The position numbers and the translations under genes were made by a program. Positions 15,891 through 23,446 of a stretch of DNA of 64,000 nt are shown one piece after another. The notes under the pieces were generated by a model. The model saw only the letters and a list, made by a program, of their open reading frames with translations. It made no database searches and was not told the origin of the DNA. The stretch is from SYFT01 sp964471115 (GTDB lineage Bacteria; Acidobacteriota; Vicinamibacteria; Vicinamibacterales; SCN-69-37). Location: the NCBI GenBank assembly GCA_964471115.1, contig CAYYFE010000011.1, positions 1 through 64,000 of the forward strand, in the 5' to 3' direction. Each line of letters starts with the position of its first letter. Positions within the stretch are counted from its first letter, which is position 1.

Positions 15891-18521
15891 TCAGACGTCG
15901 CGCAGCGTGGTGGCCGGCGCCTGCGTGAGAATCCGGCGCGCCGGCGCGTACGACGCCAGCGCCGCCACGGCCAGCATCGCCGCACACGCACCGGCCAACG
16001 TCACGGGATCACCTGGGGTGACGCCGTAGAGCAGGTCTGCGACGGCCCGGCCGGCAACCAGCGCGGTGGTCAGTCCGATGACGATGCCCAGGGCGCTGAT
16101 GGCCAGCGCGCGGCGCACGATCAGCCACACGAGCGATCGGGGCTCGGCGCCCAGCGCCAGGCGGATGCCCATCTCACGGGTTCGCCGGGAGACGACAAAT
16201 GCGAAGAGACCGTAGATGCCCACCACGGCCAGAGCCAGGGCGGTGGCGCCAAACGCCGTGACCAACCACACCGTGAACCGCCGCGTGCCGAGCGCGCGCG
16301 CCATCGCCTCGGCCACCGTGGTGGTGATCGCCGGCGTTTCCGGATCGACGTCCGCCACGAGGCGACGCACCGCCTCGGCCTGGGCTTCCGCACCGGGCCC
16401 ACGCAGGATCACCCACGCGCGGGACGCCTGTCTCGGCCGCTGGCGCGCCGCCACGTAGATCATCGGCTCGGGCGCCGACTCCGGTGACAACTCACGCACA
16501 TCGCCGACGACCCCAACGACGAGCAGGGGACGCAGGTCGCCGTCCATGTTGCCAAACTGAATCCAGCGGCCCAGCGCGCTTCGGCCCGGCCAGCGTTGTT
16601 CGGCCAGGGCGCGGCTGACCACCGCGGCATGCGGCGCGCCTGGACCGTCGCGTTCATCGATCGCCCGGCCGTCGATCACGGGAATCCCCATGGCGGCAAA
16701 GTAGTCGCCACTCACGTGCCGGTACTCCGCCGACCCGATGCGCGGCTTGAACACCGGACTCGTGAAATCGATTTGGTCGAAGCTGGTGATTTCATCCGGC
16801 CGGAGCATCTCGAGGTAGCTGCCGTTGCGCGAACTGGCGACGCCGATCGGGAAGTTCGTCACCAGCCCGGCGCGTTCCACGCCCGGCAACCGCCGCACCC
16901 GTTCGAGCACCGTCTCCTGGAAGTTCACCTGACGGGCCAATGACTCCGGCGACCCGTCCGAGGGACTGGTGATACCCACGACCAGGCCGGCGTCCAGCGA
17001 ATAGCCCGGGTTGACCGACAACACCATCAGCAGGCTGCGCCCCAGCAGCGCCGCTCCGGCCACGAGAACCAGGGTGAGCGCCACCTGGACGACAACCAGC
17101 CCTTCACGCAGGCGCCACTGCGCCCGGCTGGACCCGCCGGATCGCGCACCGGCCGACACGGCATCGGCGATCCGCAGCCGCCCCGCGCCCAGAGCGGTGA
17201 TGAGCGTCAAGACGCACGCGACGACGATCGACGCCACGACGGCAAACGCGACGGCGGGCCAGCTGACCGTGACCGTGTCGAGCCGGGCGACGCCGGCCGG
17301 ACCGGCGGCGACAAACAGCCGCACGGCCAGCATGGCCACCAGAATGCCGAACGCGGCGCCGGTGAAGCAGATGACGAGCGTTTCCGCCAGCAGCTGCCGG
17401 GCCAGCCGCCCGGTGGTGGCGCCCAGCGCCAGCTGGACGGCGAACTCGGACTGCCGCGCGGCCGCGCGCGTCAGCAGGAGGTTGGAAACGTTGGTGCCGG
17501 CGACGACCAGCAGCAGGAGCGCTGCCGCCAGCAACATCGTCAGCGTCCCGCGCGAGGTCCCCGTCAGCACTTCGAGCACCGGCACGGCGTCGGCATCCGA
17601 CATCCACGTCCGTTCCCCGTGAGTCACTTTCAGCTGCCTGGAGAGAGTGCTGATCTCGCGTCGCGCGCGTTCGAGGCTGACCCCGTCAGCCAGCCGGGCC
17701 ACCACCAGCGCGTTGTGGGACGTGCGGGAGCGATTCGGCGCCTCCCGATCGCGGGCGGCCCAGATCGCGGTCTGCCCCGGGAAGTCGAACCCGTCGGGCA
17801 TGACGCCGACCACCGTGAACGCCTCCGACCCGCTGCGCAGGACCTCACCGTTCGGCTGTTTGTCACCCTTCCAGCGCCGCCAGAACGACCGGCTCACCAC
17901 GGCCACCGCCGGCCCGCCCACCTGCTGTTCTTCATCGGTAAACGCACGTCCCAGCGCCGGGACGACGCCCATCACATCGAAGAACTCGCGCCCGACGAAC
18001 GTGACACGCGCCAGCTGGGCCTCACCGGCGCCGGCGATGGGGATCTCGCCCCAGGCCGTGAATGGCGCCATCCATTTGAAACTCGTCGTGCCGGCCCGCC
18101 AGTCCTCGTAGTTCGGATCGGACACCCGGTTGCGATTCCCTGCGTCGCTCAGCTGATAGAGGTAGACGATGCGATCGGCCTCCGGGTAAGGAAGCCCGCG
18201 CAACAACACGCCCTCGTACACGGAGAACATCGCCGCCGCCGCGCCGATGCCCAGCGTCAATGTCAGGATGACGGTGATCGACCACGACGGCACGCGCGTG
18301 AGCGACCGGGCCGCCACGCGCATGTCCCGCAGGAAGTCCGCCACCCACGCCCCCCGGAACTGGTCGCGCGTGGCTTCCTTGATTGGCTCGACACCGCCGA
18401 AGCGCACCAGCGCGTCGCGCCGTGCCTCGGCAGGTGACATGCCGTTCCTGATGTTCTTGGCGATTTGCTGTTCCAGATGGAACTGCAGTTCTTCGCGGAG
18501 CCGGTCGTCCTGCGTCGACAT
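15891..18521 (-). CDS. ADOP-type MacB/FtsX permease (second copy)
   Basis: The protein has 876 aa. An N-terminal cytosolic 'permease prefix' (REELQFHLEQQIAKNIRNGM, then SPAEARRDALVRFGG) precedes MacB_PCD, FtsX, MacB_PCD and FtsX blocks. The first helix is WSITVILTLTLGIGAAAAMF. The C-terminal block contains FGATALALAVVGIYGLFAFV and a last helix pair near residues 820-865. The prefix domain is the classical ADOP signature and differs from the N-terminus of the copy at 7145. No ATP-binding subunit is encoded nearby. It starts 3 bp after the PadR gene. Function unknown; envelope stress or efflux-related roles are guesses. Confidence 0.9.
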   Translation of the reverse strand: MSTQDDRLREELQFHLEQQIAKNIRNGMSPAEARRDALVRFGGVEPIKEATRDQFRGAWVADFLRDMRVAARSLTRVPSWSITVILTLTLGIGAAAAMFSVYEGVLLRGLPYPEADRIVYLYQLSDAGNRNRVSDPNYEDWRAGTTSFKWMAPFTAWGEIPIAGAGEAQLARVTFVGREFFDVMGVVPALGRAFTDEEQQVGGPAVAVVSRSFWRRWKGDKQPNGEVLRSGSEAFTVVGVMPDGFDFPGQTAIWAARDREAPNRSRTSHNALVVARLADGVSLERARREISTLSRQLKVTHGERTWMSDADAVPVLEVLTGTSRGTLTMLLAAALLLLVVAGTNVSNLLLTRAAARQSEFAVQLALGATTGRLARQLLAETLVICFTGAAFGILVAMLAVRLFVAAGPAGVARLDTVTVSWPAVAFAVVASIVVACVLTLITALGAGRLRIADAVSAGARSGGSSRAQWRLREGLVVVQVALTLVLVAGAALLGRSLLMVLSVNPGYSLDAGLVVGITSPSDGSPESLARQVNFQETVLERVRRLPGVERAGLVTNFPIGVASSRNGSYLEMLRPDEITSFDQIDFTSPVFKPRIGSAEYRHVSGDYFAAMGIPVIDGRAIDERDGPGAPHAAVVSRALAEQRWPGRSALGRWIQFGNMDGDLRPLLVVGVVGDVRELSPESAPEPMIYVAARQRPRQASRAWVILRGPGAEAQAEAVRRLVADVDPETPAITTTVAEAMARALGTRRFTVWLVTAFGATALALAVVGIYGLFAFVVSRRTREMGIRLALGAEPRSLVWLIVRRALAISALGIVIGLTTALVAGRAVADLLYGVTPGDPVTLAGACAAMLAVAALASYAPARRILTQAPATTLRDV

Positions 18522-18524
18522 GGA

Positions 18525-18875
18525 TCACCCCTTCACCGCATCGAGCACGAGGTTGATGGCGCGCGCCATCCGGTGCCAGTCGCGGATCTCCTGCGTCAGA
18601 TGCTTCCGGCCCGACGGCGTCAGCGCGTAGTACCGGGCGCGCCGGTTGTTCTCGGTCGTGTCCCACTTCGACGTGATGAGCCCCTGACGCTCCAGCCGAT
18701 ACAGGGCCGGATACAACGTGCCCTGCCCCACACACAGGACCTCCTCCGACCACTGCTCGATGCGTTCGGTGATGCCCCAGCCGTGCATGGGCTCGAGCTG
18801 CAGGGCGCGCAGGACCAGCATGTCGAGCGTGCCTTGAAGGATCGCGGCGGCTTCCTTGTCGAAGGGACGGGTCAT
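18525..18875 (-). CDS. PadR-family transcriptional regulator (second copy)
   Basis: The protein has 116 aa. The PadR winged helix reads ILQGTLDMLVLRALQLEPMH, then GWGITERIEQ, then GQGTLYPALYRLERQGLI, with the wing RRARYYALTPSGRKHL. It belongs to the subgroup (PadR with ARAIN helix) that accompanies ADOP permeases in Acidobacteria and probably represses its own operon. The SD (AAAGGAG) lies only 2 nt before the ATG and is buried in a perfect inverted repeat. Confidence 0.92.
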   Translation of the reverse strand: MTRPFDKEAAAILQGTLDMLVLRALQLEPMHGWGITERIEQWSEEVLCVGQGTLYPALYRLERQGLITSKWDTTENNRRARYYALTPSGRKHLTQEIRDWHRMARAINLVLDAVKG

Positions 18876-18876
18876 G

Positions 18877-18901
18877 GCTCCTTTGGACGATCGAAAGGAG
18901 C
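18877..18901 (-). promoter_or_regulatory. 8-bp inverted repeat covering the padR Shine-Dalgarno
   Basis: On the minus strand GCTCCTTT (18901-18894) and AAAGGAGC (18884-18877) are perfect complements around a 9-nt loop, and the second arm is the Shine-Dalgarno of padR. It could be an RNA hairpin that hides the ribosome site or a repressor operator. It sits between the winged-helix/WD40 gene stop (18913) and padR. Confidence 0.5.
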
Positions 18902-18912
18902 GACGGGTTGCC

Positions 18913-20982
18913 TTAGTGCCAGATCACCAGATCGGCGCTGGTCCGATGCCGCACGAACGCCAGGTCACCCGACCAGCGCGACACCGCAAGCGCGAGAATG
19001 TCCTCGCCCGGATAACTGAGCACGATCCGGGACTGGCCGGTGGCACGATCGACCTGTCTCAGGGTCTGGCGGGTGTCGGTCCAGTAGAGGGAGCCGCCAT
19101 CACGGCTCCAGGCCAGCCGGCGCGTGGCGCTGCCAGGGATGCGGAGCACCTGCGCAGGCGCGCCGCCTTCAGCGGGCAGAATGGCCATGGACCATCCCAG
19201 CGCGGGACCGTCCGGCAACCAGTTGCAGGCCACCCACCGCCCATCGGGTGAATACACGCCAAAGGTCGCGGGCCGATCCGAGAGCCGGGTCTCGACACCG
19301 CTCGCATCAACCCGCCACAGACTCCAGCCGAGCTCCGCATCTCCCGCGTGGTAAACGATCGAGCGACCGTCAGGCGACACGTCCGGGGCATAGTGTGCGC
19401 CGTCGCCGCCGATGCGCTCGGCCGGGCGGCCATCAAGCGGGGCCCGCCAGAGTGTGCTGCCGCCGGCCACGCCGGACACGTACACGACGGATGCGCCCGA
19501 GGGATCCGCCGCGGGAAACGCATCGTACCCAGGCGCCATGGTCAGCCCCTGGGGACCACGCTCGGGTGACCGCGGTGTGACGCGAATCTCCGCATCTCCG
19601 GTCGCCCATGATTCGTACGCCAGACGGCCGTCCGGCAGCCAGCTGATGCCGTGGTTGTATCCCTGCTCGGAGAACCACCGTGTCGCCTGTTCGCCGGAGG
19701 CGCCCTCCGGGAGACGCCAGACCTCCGACGTTTCCTCGAGCCGGCGCGCCACCACGGTGCCGTCACGGGAGACCGTCATCGCCGAGTACACCGCGGCATC
19801 GCTGGTCACCGGCCGGAGCCGTCCGGTCTTCCGCTCCACGACATACAGCTGGCGCGCGGCCACGAGCCACCCGGAGTCGTCGGGCAGCCACACCAGTTGC
19901 CCGGCGTTCCACGGCAGCGCGGCTGCGATCGTTTCCGTGTCACCGGAGGCGACATCCGCAACCACGATCGTGGCGGCCTGCCCGCCGTACGACTCGTTGA
20001 CCAGCACGGCGATCTGCCGGCCGTCAGGCGACCACGCGGGACTGCTGGTCGTCACCATCACCGCGGGGCGCTCCCGTCGCAGCAGGGTCATCGAGTCGCC
20101 CGACGCCAGCGTCACGATCTCAAGGGTGTGCGCGCCGGTGTCGGGGTCGGCGCGCAAGTACGCGGCCTGCTCGCCATCAGGCGAGAGGACCGGCGACGCG
20201 TAGAAACCGGTCAGCACACGCTGCGGCTCGCCGCCGACCACCGGCACACTCCACCAGGACGGCGCGGCCCCGCCGCGGACGAAGTAGACGCGGTCGCCGG
20301 CGGGGTCGAAGGACACGTGCGGAATCAGGCCGAGTGACTCGGGCACCACCCGCGCGGCCTGACCGGTCGCGCGCTGCTGGACCCAGATGGCCGACTGCCC
20401 ATCCCGGCTGCGCACGTACGCCACCACGCGGCCGTCCGGCGACAGCGCGGCCGCCCCGACATCGCCGGTCGCAGTCAGCCGCGTCGCGACCCGGTCCGCC
20501 AGCGGATCGGCCGGCGCAAACCACCACCAGGCCCCCGCCGCGATCACCGCCACCGCCAGCCCAAACATCGCGATGCGTCTCCAGGGCGACGCCATCGGCG
20601 CCGCGGTCCGAGGTTCGGGCGCCGCAGCCGGAGGCGTCACCGGGCCGATCGGCGCGACGGGCGCCACGAACCGATACCCCGCGCGCGGCACGGTGGCGAT
20701 GTACGTCTGTTCCTCGCCGGCCTGGCCCAGGGCCTTGCGCAACAGGAACACCTGCTGCGTCAGGTTGGCTTCCTCAACGAACGCGTCCGGCCACAGGGCC
20801 TGCAGCACCTCGTCCTTGGTCACGAGGTCCCCGGCGCGATTGACCAGCAGCACGAGCAGGTCGAACGTCTTGGGCGCGAGCGTGACCTCGCGCCCGTCAC
20901 GGAGCAGGCGCCGGTTGGCGACGTCCAGTGAGAACGGACCGAAACGCACGGGGTGCTCGGGGCGAGGCGGTGGGTTCAACAC
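18913..20982 (-). CDS. Membrane-bound winged-helix regulator with TolB/WD40-like periplasmic propeller
   Basis: The protein has 689 aa. Residues ~10-105 form an OmpR-type winged helix (VTLAPKTFDLLVLLVNRAGD, EEANLTQQVFLLRKAL, PRAGYRFVAP). A single membrane helix sits at ~139-157 (IAMFGLAVAVIAAGAWWWF). Residues ~165-680 carry PD40/TolB-like repeats (AALSPDGRVVAYV, VLSPDGEQAAYL, DVSPDGRSIVYH). The topology is CadC-like: cytosolic DNA binding with a periplasmic sensor. It lies upstream of the PadR/ADOP pair on the same strand and divergent from the amidohydrolase, so either could be its target; this is inference. Confidence 0.88.
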   Translation of the reverse strand: MLNPPPRPEHPVRFGPFSLDVANRRLLRDGREVTLAPKTFDLLVLLVNRAGDLVTKDEVLQALWPDAFVEEANLTQQVFLLRKALGQAGEEQTYIATVPRAGYRFVAPVAPIGPVTPPAAAPEPRTAAPMASPWRRIAMFGLAVAVIAAGAWWWFAPADPLADRVATRLTATGDVGAAALSPDGRVVAYVRSRDGQSAIWVQQRATGQAARVVPESLGLIPHVSFDPAGDRVYFVRGGAAPSWWSVPVVGGEPQRVLTGFYASPVLSPDGEQAAYLRADPDTGAHTLEIVTLASGDSMTLLRRERPAVMVTTSSPAWSPDGRQIAVLVNESYGGQAATIVVADVASGDTETIAAALPWNAGQLVWLPDDSGWLVAARQLYVVERKTGRLRPVTSDAAVYSAMTVSRDGTVVARRLEETSEVWRLPEGASGEQATRWFSEQGYNHGISWLPDGRLAYESWATGDAEIRVTPRSPERGPQGLTMAPGYDAFPAADPSGASVVYVSGVAGGSTLWRAPLDGRPAERIGGDGAHYAPDVSPDGRSIVYHAGDAELGWSLWRVDASGVETRLSDRPATFGVYSPDGRWVACNWLPDGPALGWSMAILPAEGGAPAQVLRIPGSATRRLAWSRDGGSLYWTDTRQTLRQVDRATGQSRIVLSYPGEDILALAVSRWSGDLAFVRHRTSADLVIWH

Positions 20983-21085
20983 GGAATTGAGGGCGTTTTG
21001 AGACGCCGTTGAGGACTTTCCGCCTCCCCGGCGCCTACGCTGACCGCCGATTCTACGGTGAATCCAGTCAAGGGGGGCTCCTCAG

Positions 21086-23008
21086 ATGTCCGTTTTTGAT
21101 CGTCGCTTGCGTCTCCGTACCGGCGCCGTGGCCGCCATGGTCTGCCTCATGGCCGTGGCCGGCGCGACCCGGCCAACCCGCGCCACCGCCACGGCTCCAG
21201 ACCTCTGGCTCAAGGGCGCCATCGTGACCATGGACGCCGACCGGTCCGTCATTCCGGTGGGGAACCTGCTCGTCCGTGACGGCCGGATCGCCGCCATCTG
21301 GGCGGGGCGCGGGGTGCCGAAGGAAGTCGACACCCGCGGCGCGGTCGTCATCGATCCCGGCCCCGGCACCTTCATCTACCCGGGACTCATCAACCTGCAC
21401 GACCATCCGTACTACGCCGCGCTGCCGACCTGGGTGCCGCCCTCCAGCCACGTGCAGGCCGACCGCGGACGCGTCACCGGCCAGGAACCGTACGATCAGC
21501 GGTACGACTGGAACATCGTCTCGGTGACCTCGCCGCCCGAGTACCGGCGGCTGGTCGACACCGCGTCACGCGTGTTGACCGACCCGGCCGCGCTCAATCT
21601 GTCCCTGGAAGTCGTCAAACTCGCCGAAGCGCGCGGCATCCTCGCCGGGCAGACGTCGTCTCAGGGCGCGCCGGCCGCCACCGGCTACGACACGCTGCTG
21701 TCCCGCAATGTCGACAACCTGAACTTCGGACGCGATCGCATTGAATCGCGCGTCGCCTCGATCGGCACGTTGAGCGGAGGCGCGCTGGCGGGCCTGCAGC
21801 AGCGGCTGGCCACCGGCGCCACCGAGGCGTGGCTGGTCCATGCGGCCGAAGGCGTGCGCGACGGCGACCGCCATCCCGGCGACACGTTCTCGTCACGCGC
21901 CGAGTTCGCGCGTCTGCAGCAGCTCGGCCTGCTGACCGACGCCACGGTCATCGTCCACGGCACGGCGCTCGAGGCGGACGACTTCGGCGCGATGCGCGCC
22001 GCTCCGCCGGCCCGCGCCGACGGCGTGGGCGACGGCCTGGGCGCCAAACTCGTCTGGTCACCACTCTCGAACCTGCTGCTGTACGGACGCACGACACAGG
22101 TGCTTGCGGCGGCCGACGCCGGCGTCCTGGTGTCACTCGGCACCGACTGGATGCCCAGCGGCTCGCCCACGCTGCTGCAGGAACTCAAGGTGGCCGATGC
22201 CGTGCTGCGCCATCCGTCAGCACCGGCCGGCATCCCCTCGGGCGCGCTCGCGGCCAACGGACCGGCGCTCGATCAATGGCTGGTCGAGATGGTCACGATC
22301 AACCCGGCCAGGACGCTGCGCTGGGACGCCGAAGTGGGCAGTCTTGAACCGGGCAAGGTCGCCGACATCGTGATGGTGCGTGATCCGCTGCGTGGCCCCG
22401 GTCAGGGCACGCCCATGTCGCGGGCGTATCGCGCGTTGATCGATGCCACGGAACGCGATGTGCAGCTCGTGCTGGTCGACGGCGTGGCGCAGGCCGGCAC
22501 CGTCGACGCGATGGCGGTGCTCAAGCCGGGCGACTTCGAAATCGTCACCAGCCAGTCGGGCTGCGTCGTCGCCGCCATCGACGTCACGCAGTCCGGAGTG
22601 CCCCGGGGATCGCAGCGGCTGCCGCAGGTCATGACGCCAATCCGGCTCGGCCTGCAGGCGCTGGGCGGCGATGCGCCGACGGCCGGCGGCGGCACGTCGC
22701 CCATCACCAACACGTACTCGTACCTGAAGGCGCGTTTCCTGGGGACGGCCGGTCTCACCCACGCGCAGTTCTTCCAGCTGGTCGTGGCGCCGTTTGCCGG
22801 CCTCGTGGGCGGCCGGATCAACCTCGAAGCCGTGACCGCGTCACCGGTGCTGCCCGAGGACGACCGCTGGCGGCACGCGGTGCTGGACGCCGACCTGTCG
22901 TCGGTCGTGTGGCCCTACGGGCAGTACCTGGCGAACCATCACCAGATGGCTGGTGGCGTCAATCTGCTGGCGGGTGTGGCGGGCGCGGAACAACGCGACT
23001 GCCGTTGA
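21086..23008 (+). CDS. Secreted amidohydrolase (metal-dependent hydrolase)
   Basis: The protein has 640 aa. A signal peptide or anchor (TGAVAAMVCLMAVAGAT) is followed by an amidohydrolase fold: a small beta domain (LKGAIVTMDADRSV), the metal-binding HDHP in PGLINLHDHPYY, VHAAEG, VIVHGT, and GTDWMPSGSP with the catalytic Asp. The C-terminal composite beta domain ends with EPGKVADIVMV. A further ~170 residues with no family match extend the C-terminus (from about VQLVLVDGVA). Members of this superfamily hydrolyse cyclic amides, imides or guanidines. The substrate is not clear. The start is supported by a G-rich ribosome site. The 103-bp divergent promoter region is shared with the regulator gene. 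Confidence 0.82.
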   Translation: MSVFDRRLRLRTGAVAAMVCLMAVAGATRPTRATATAPDLWLKGAIVTMDADRSVIPVGNLLVRDGRIAAIWAGRGVPKEVDTRGAVVIDPGPGTFIYPGLINLHDHPYYAALPTWVPPSSHVQADRGRVTGQEPYDQRYDWNIVSVTSPPEYRRLVDTASRVLTDPAALNLSLEVVKLAEARGILAGQTSSQGAPAATGYDTLLSRNVDNLNFGRDRIESRVASIGTLSGGALAGLQQRLATGATEAWLVHAAEGVRDGDRHPGDTFSSRAEFARLQQLGLLTDATVIVHGTALEADDFGAMRAAPPARADGVGDGLGAKLVWSPLSNLLLYGRTTQVLAAADAGVLVSLGTDWMPSGSPTLLQELKVADAVLRHPSAPAGIPSGALAANGPALDQWLVEMVTINPARTLRWDAEVGSLEPGKVADIVMVRDPLRGPGQGTPMSRAYRALIDATERDVQLVLVDGVAQAGTVDAMAVLKPGDFEIVTSQSGCVVAAIDVTQSGVPRGSQRLPQVMTPIRLGLQALGGDAPTAGGGTSPITNTYSYLKARFLGTAGLTHAQFFQLVVAPFAGLVGGRINLEAVTASPVLPEDDRWRHAVLDADLSSVVWPYGQYLANHHQMAGGVNLLAGVAGAEQRDCR

Positions 23009-23020
23009 GGCCGTGACGGC

Positions 23021-23446
23021 CTACAGCGGCAGACGGAAGTGGTGCGCGACGATGTCCATGCGGCGCGTGAGGTAGAAGCGATGCGCGCCGAAGCGCTGGA
23101 CGCCGGAGTCGAGCTCGAGGGTGTGGCACGCCCGAGCCCGGGCTTCGGCGACCAGCCAGTCGAACAGGGCCTTGCCGTACCCGTGTGAGCGCGTCGTGTC
23201 GTCGGTGACCAGGTCGTCGACGTACAACACGCGGCCCGAGTACAGATTCTCGATATAACGGTAGCCGGCGACGGCGCGCACCGCGCCGTCGTCGGCCAGC
23301 GCCGCGAGGATGTATCCGTTGGCCTGCTGCACCCGCACGCGCGGCACGAAGGCCTCGGCGCTGATGTGCGGGCGCAGCTGCTGCATCACCCGATGACAGC
23401 CCGCGATGGCCTCATCGGTGTCGGCAATGGCGATCGTTACGCGCAC
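23021..23446 (-). CDS. GNAT-family N-acetyltransferase
   Basis: I start at the GTG at 23446, giving 141 aa; a longer in-frame reading lies antisense-like inside nrdJ and is not credible. The acetyl-CoA motif A is VLYVDDLVTDDTTR followed by SHGYGKALFDWL. Motif B-like residues follow (LELDSGVQRFGAHRFYLTRR). It overlaps the 3' end of nrdJ by 10 bp, so translation is probably coupled to it. The substrate is unknown. Confidence 0.8.
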   Translation of the reverse strand: MRVTIAIADTDEAIAGCHRVMQQLRPHISAEAFVPRVRVQQANGYILAALADDGAVRAVAGYRYIENLYSGRVLYVDDLVTDDTTRSHGYGKALFDWLVAEARARACHTLELDSGVQRFGAHRFYLTRRMDIVAHHFRLPL

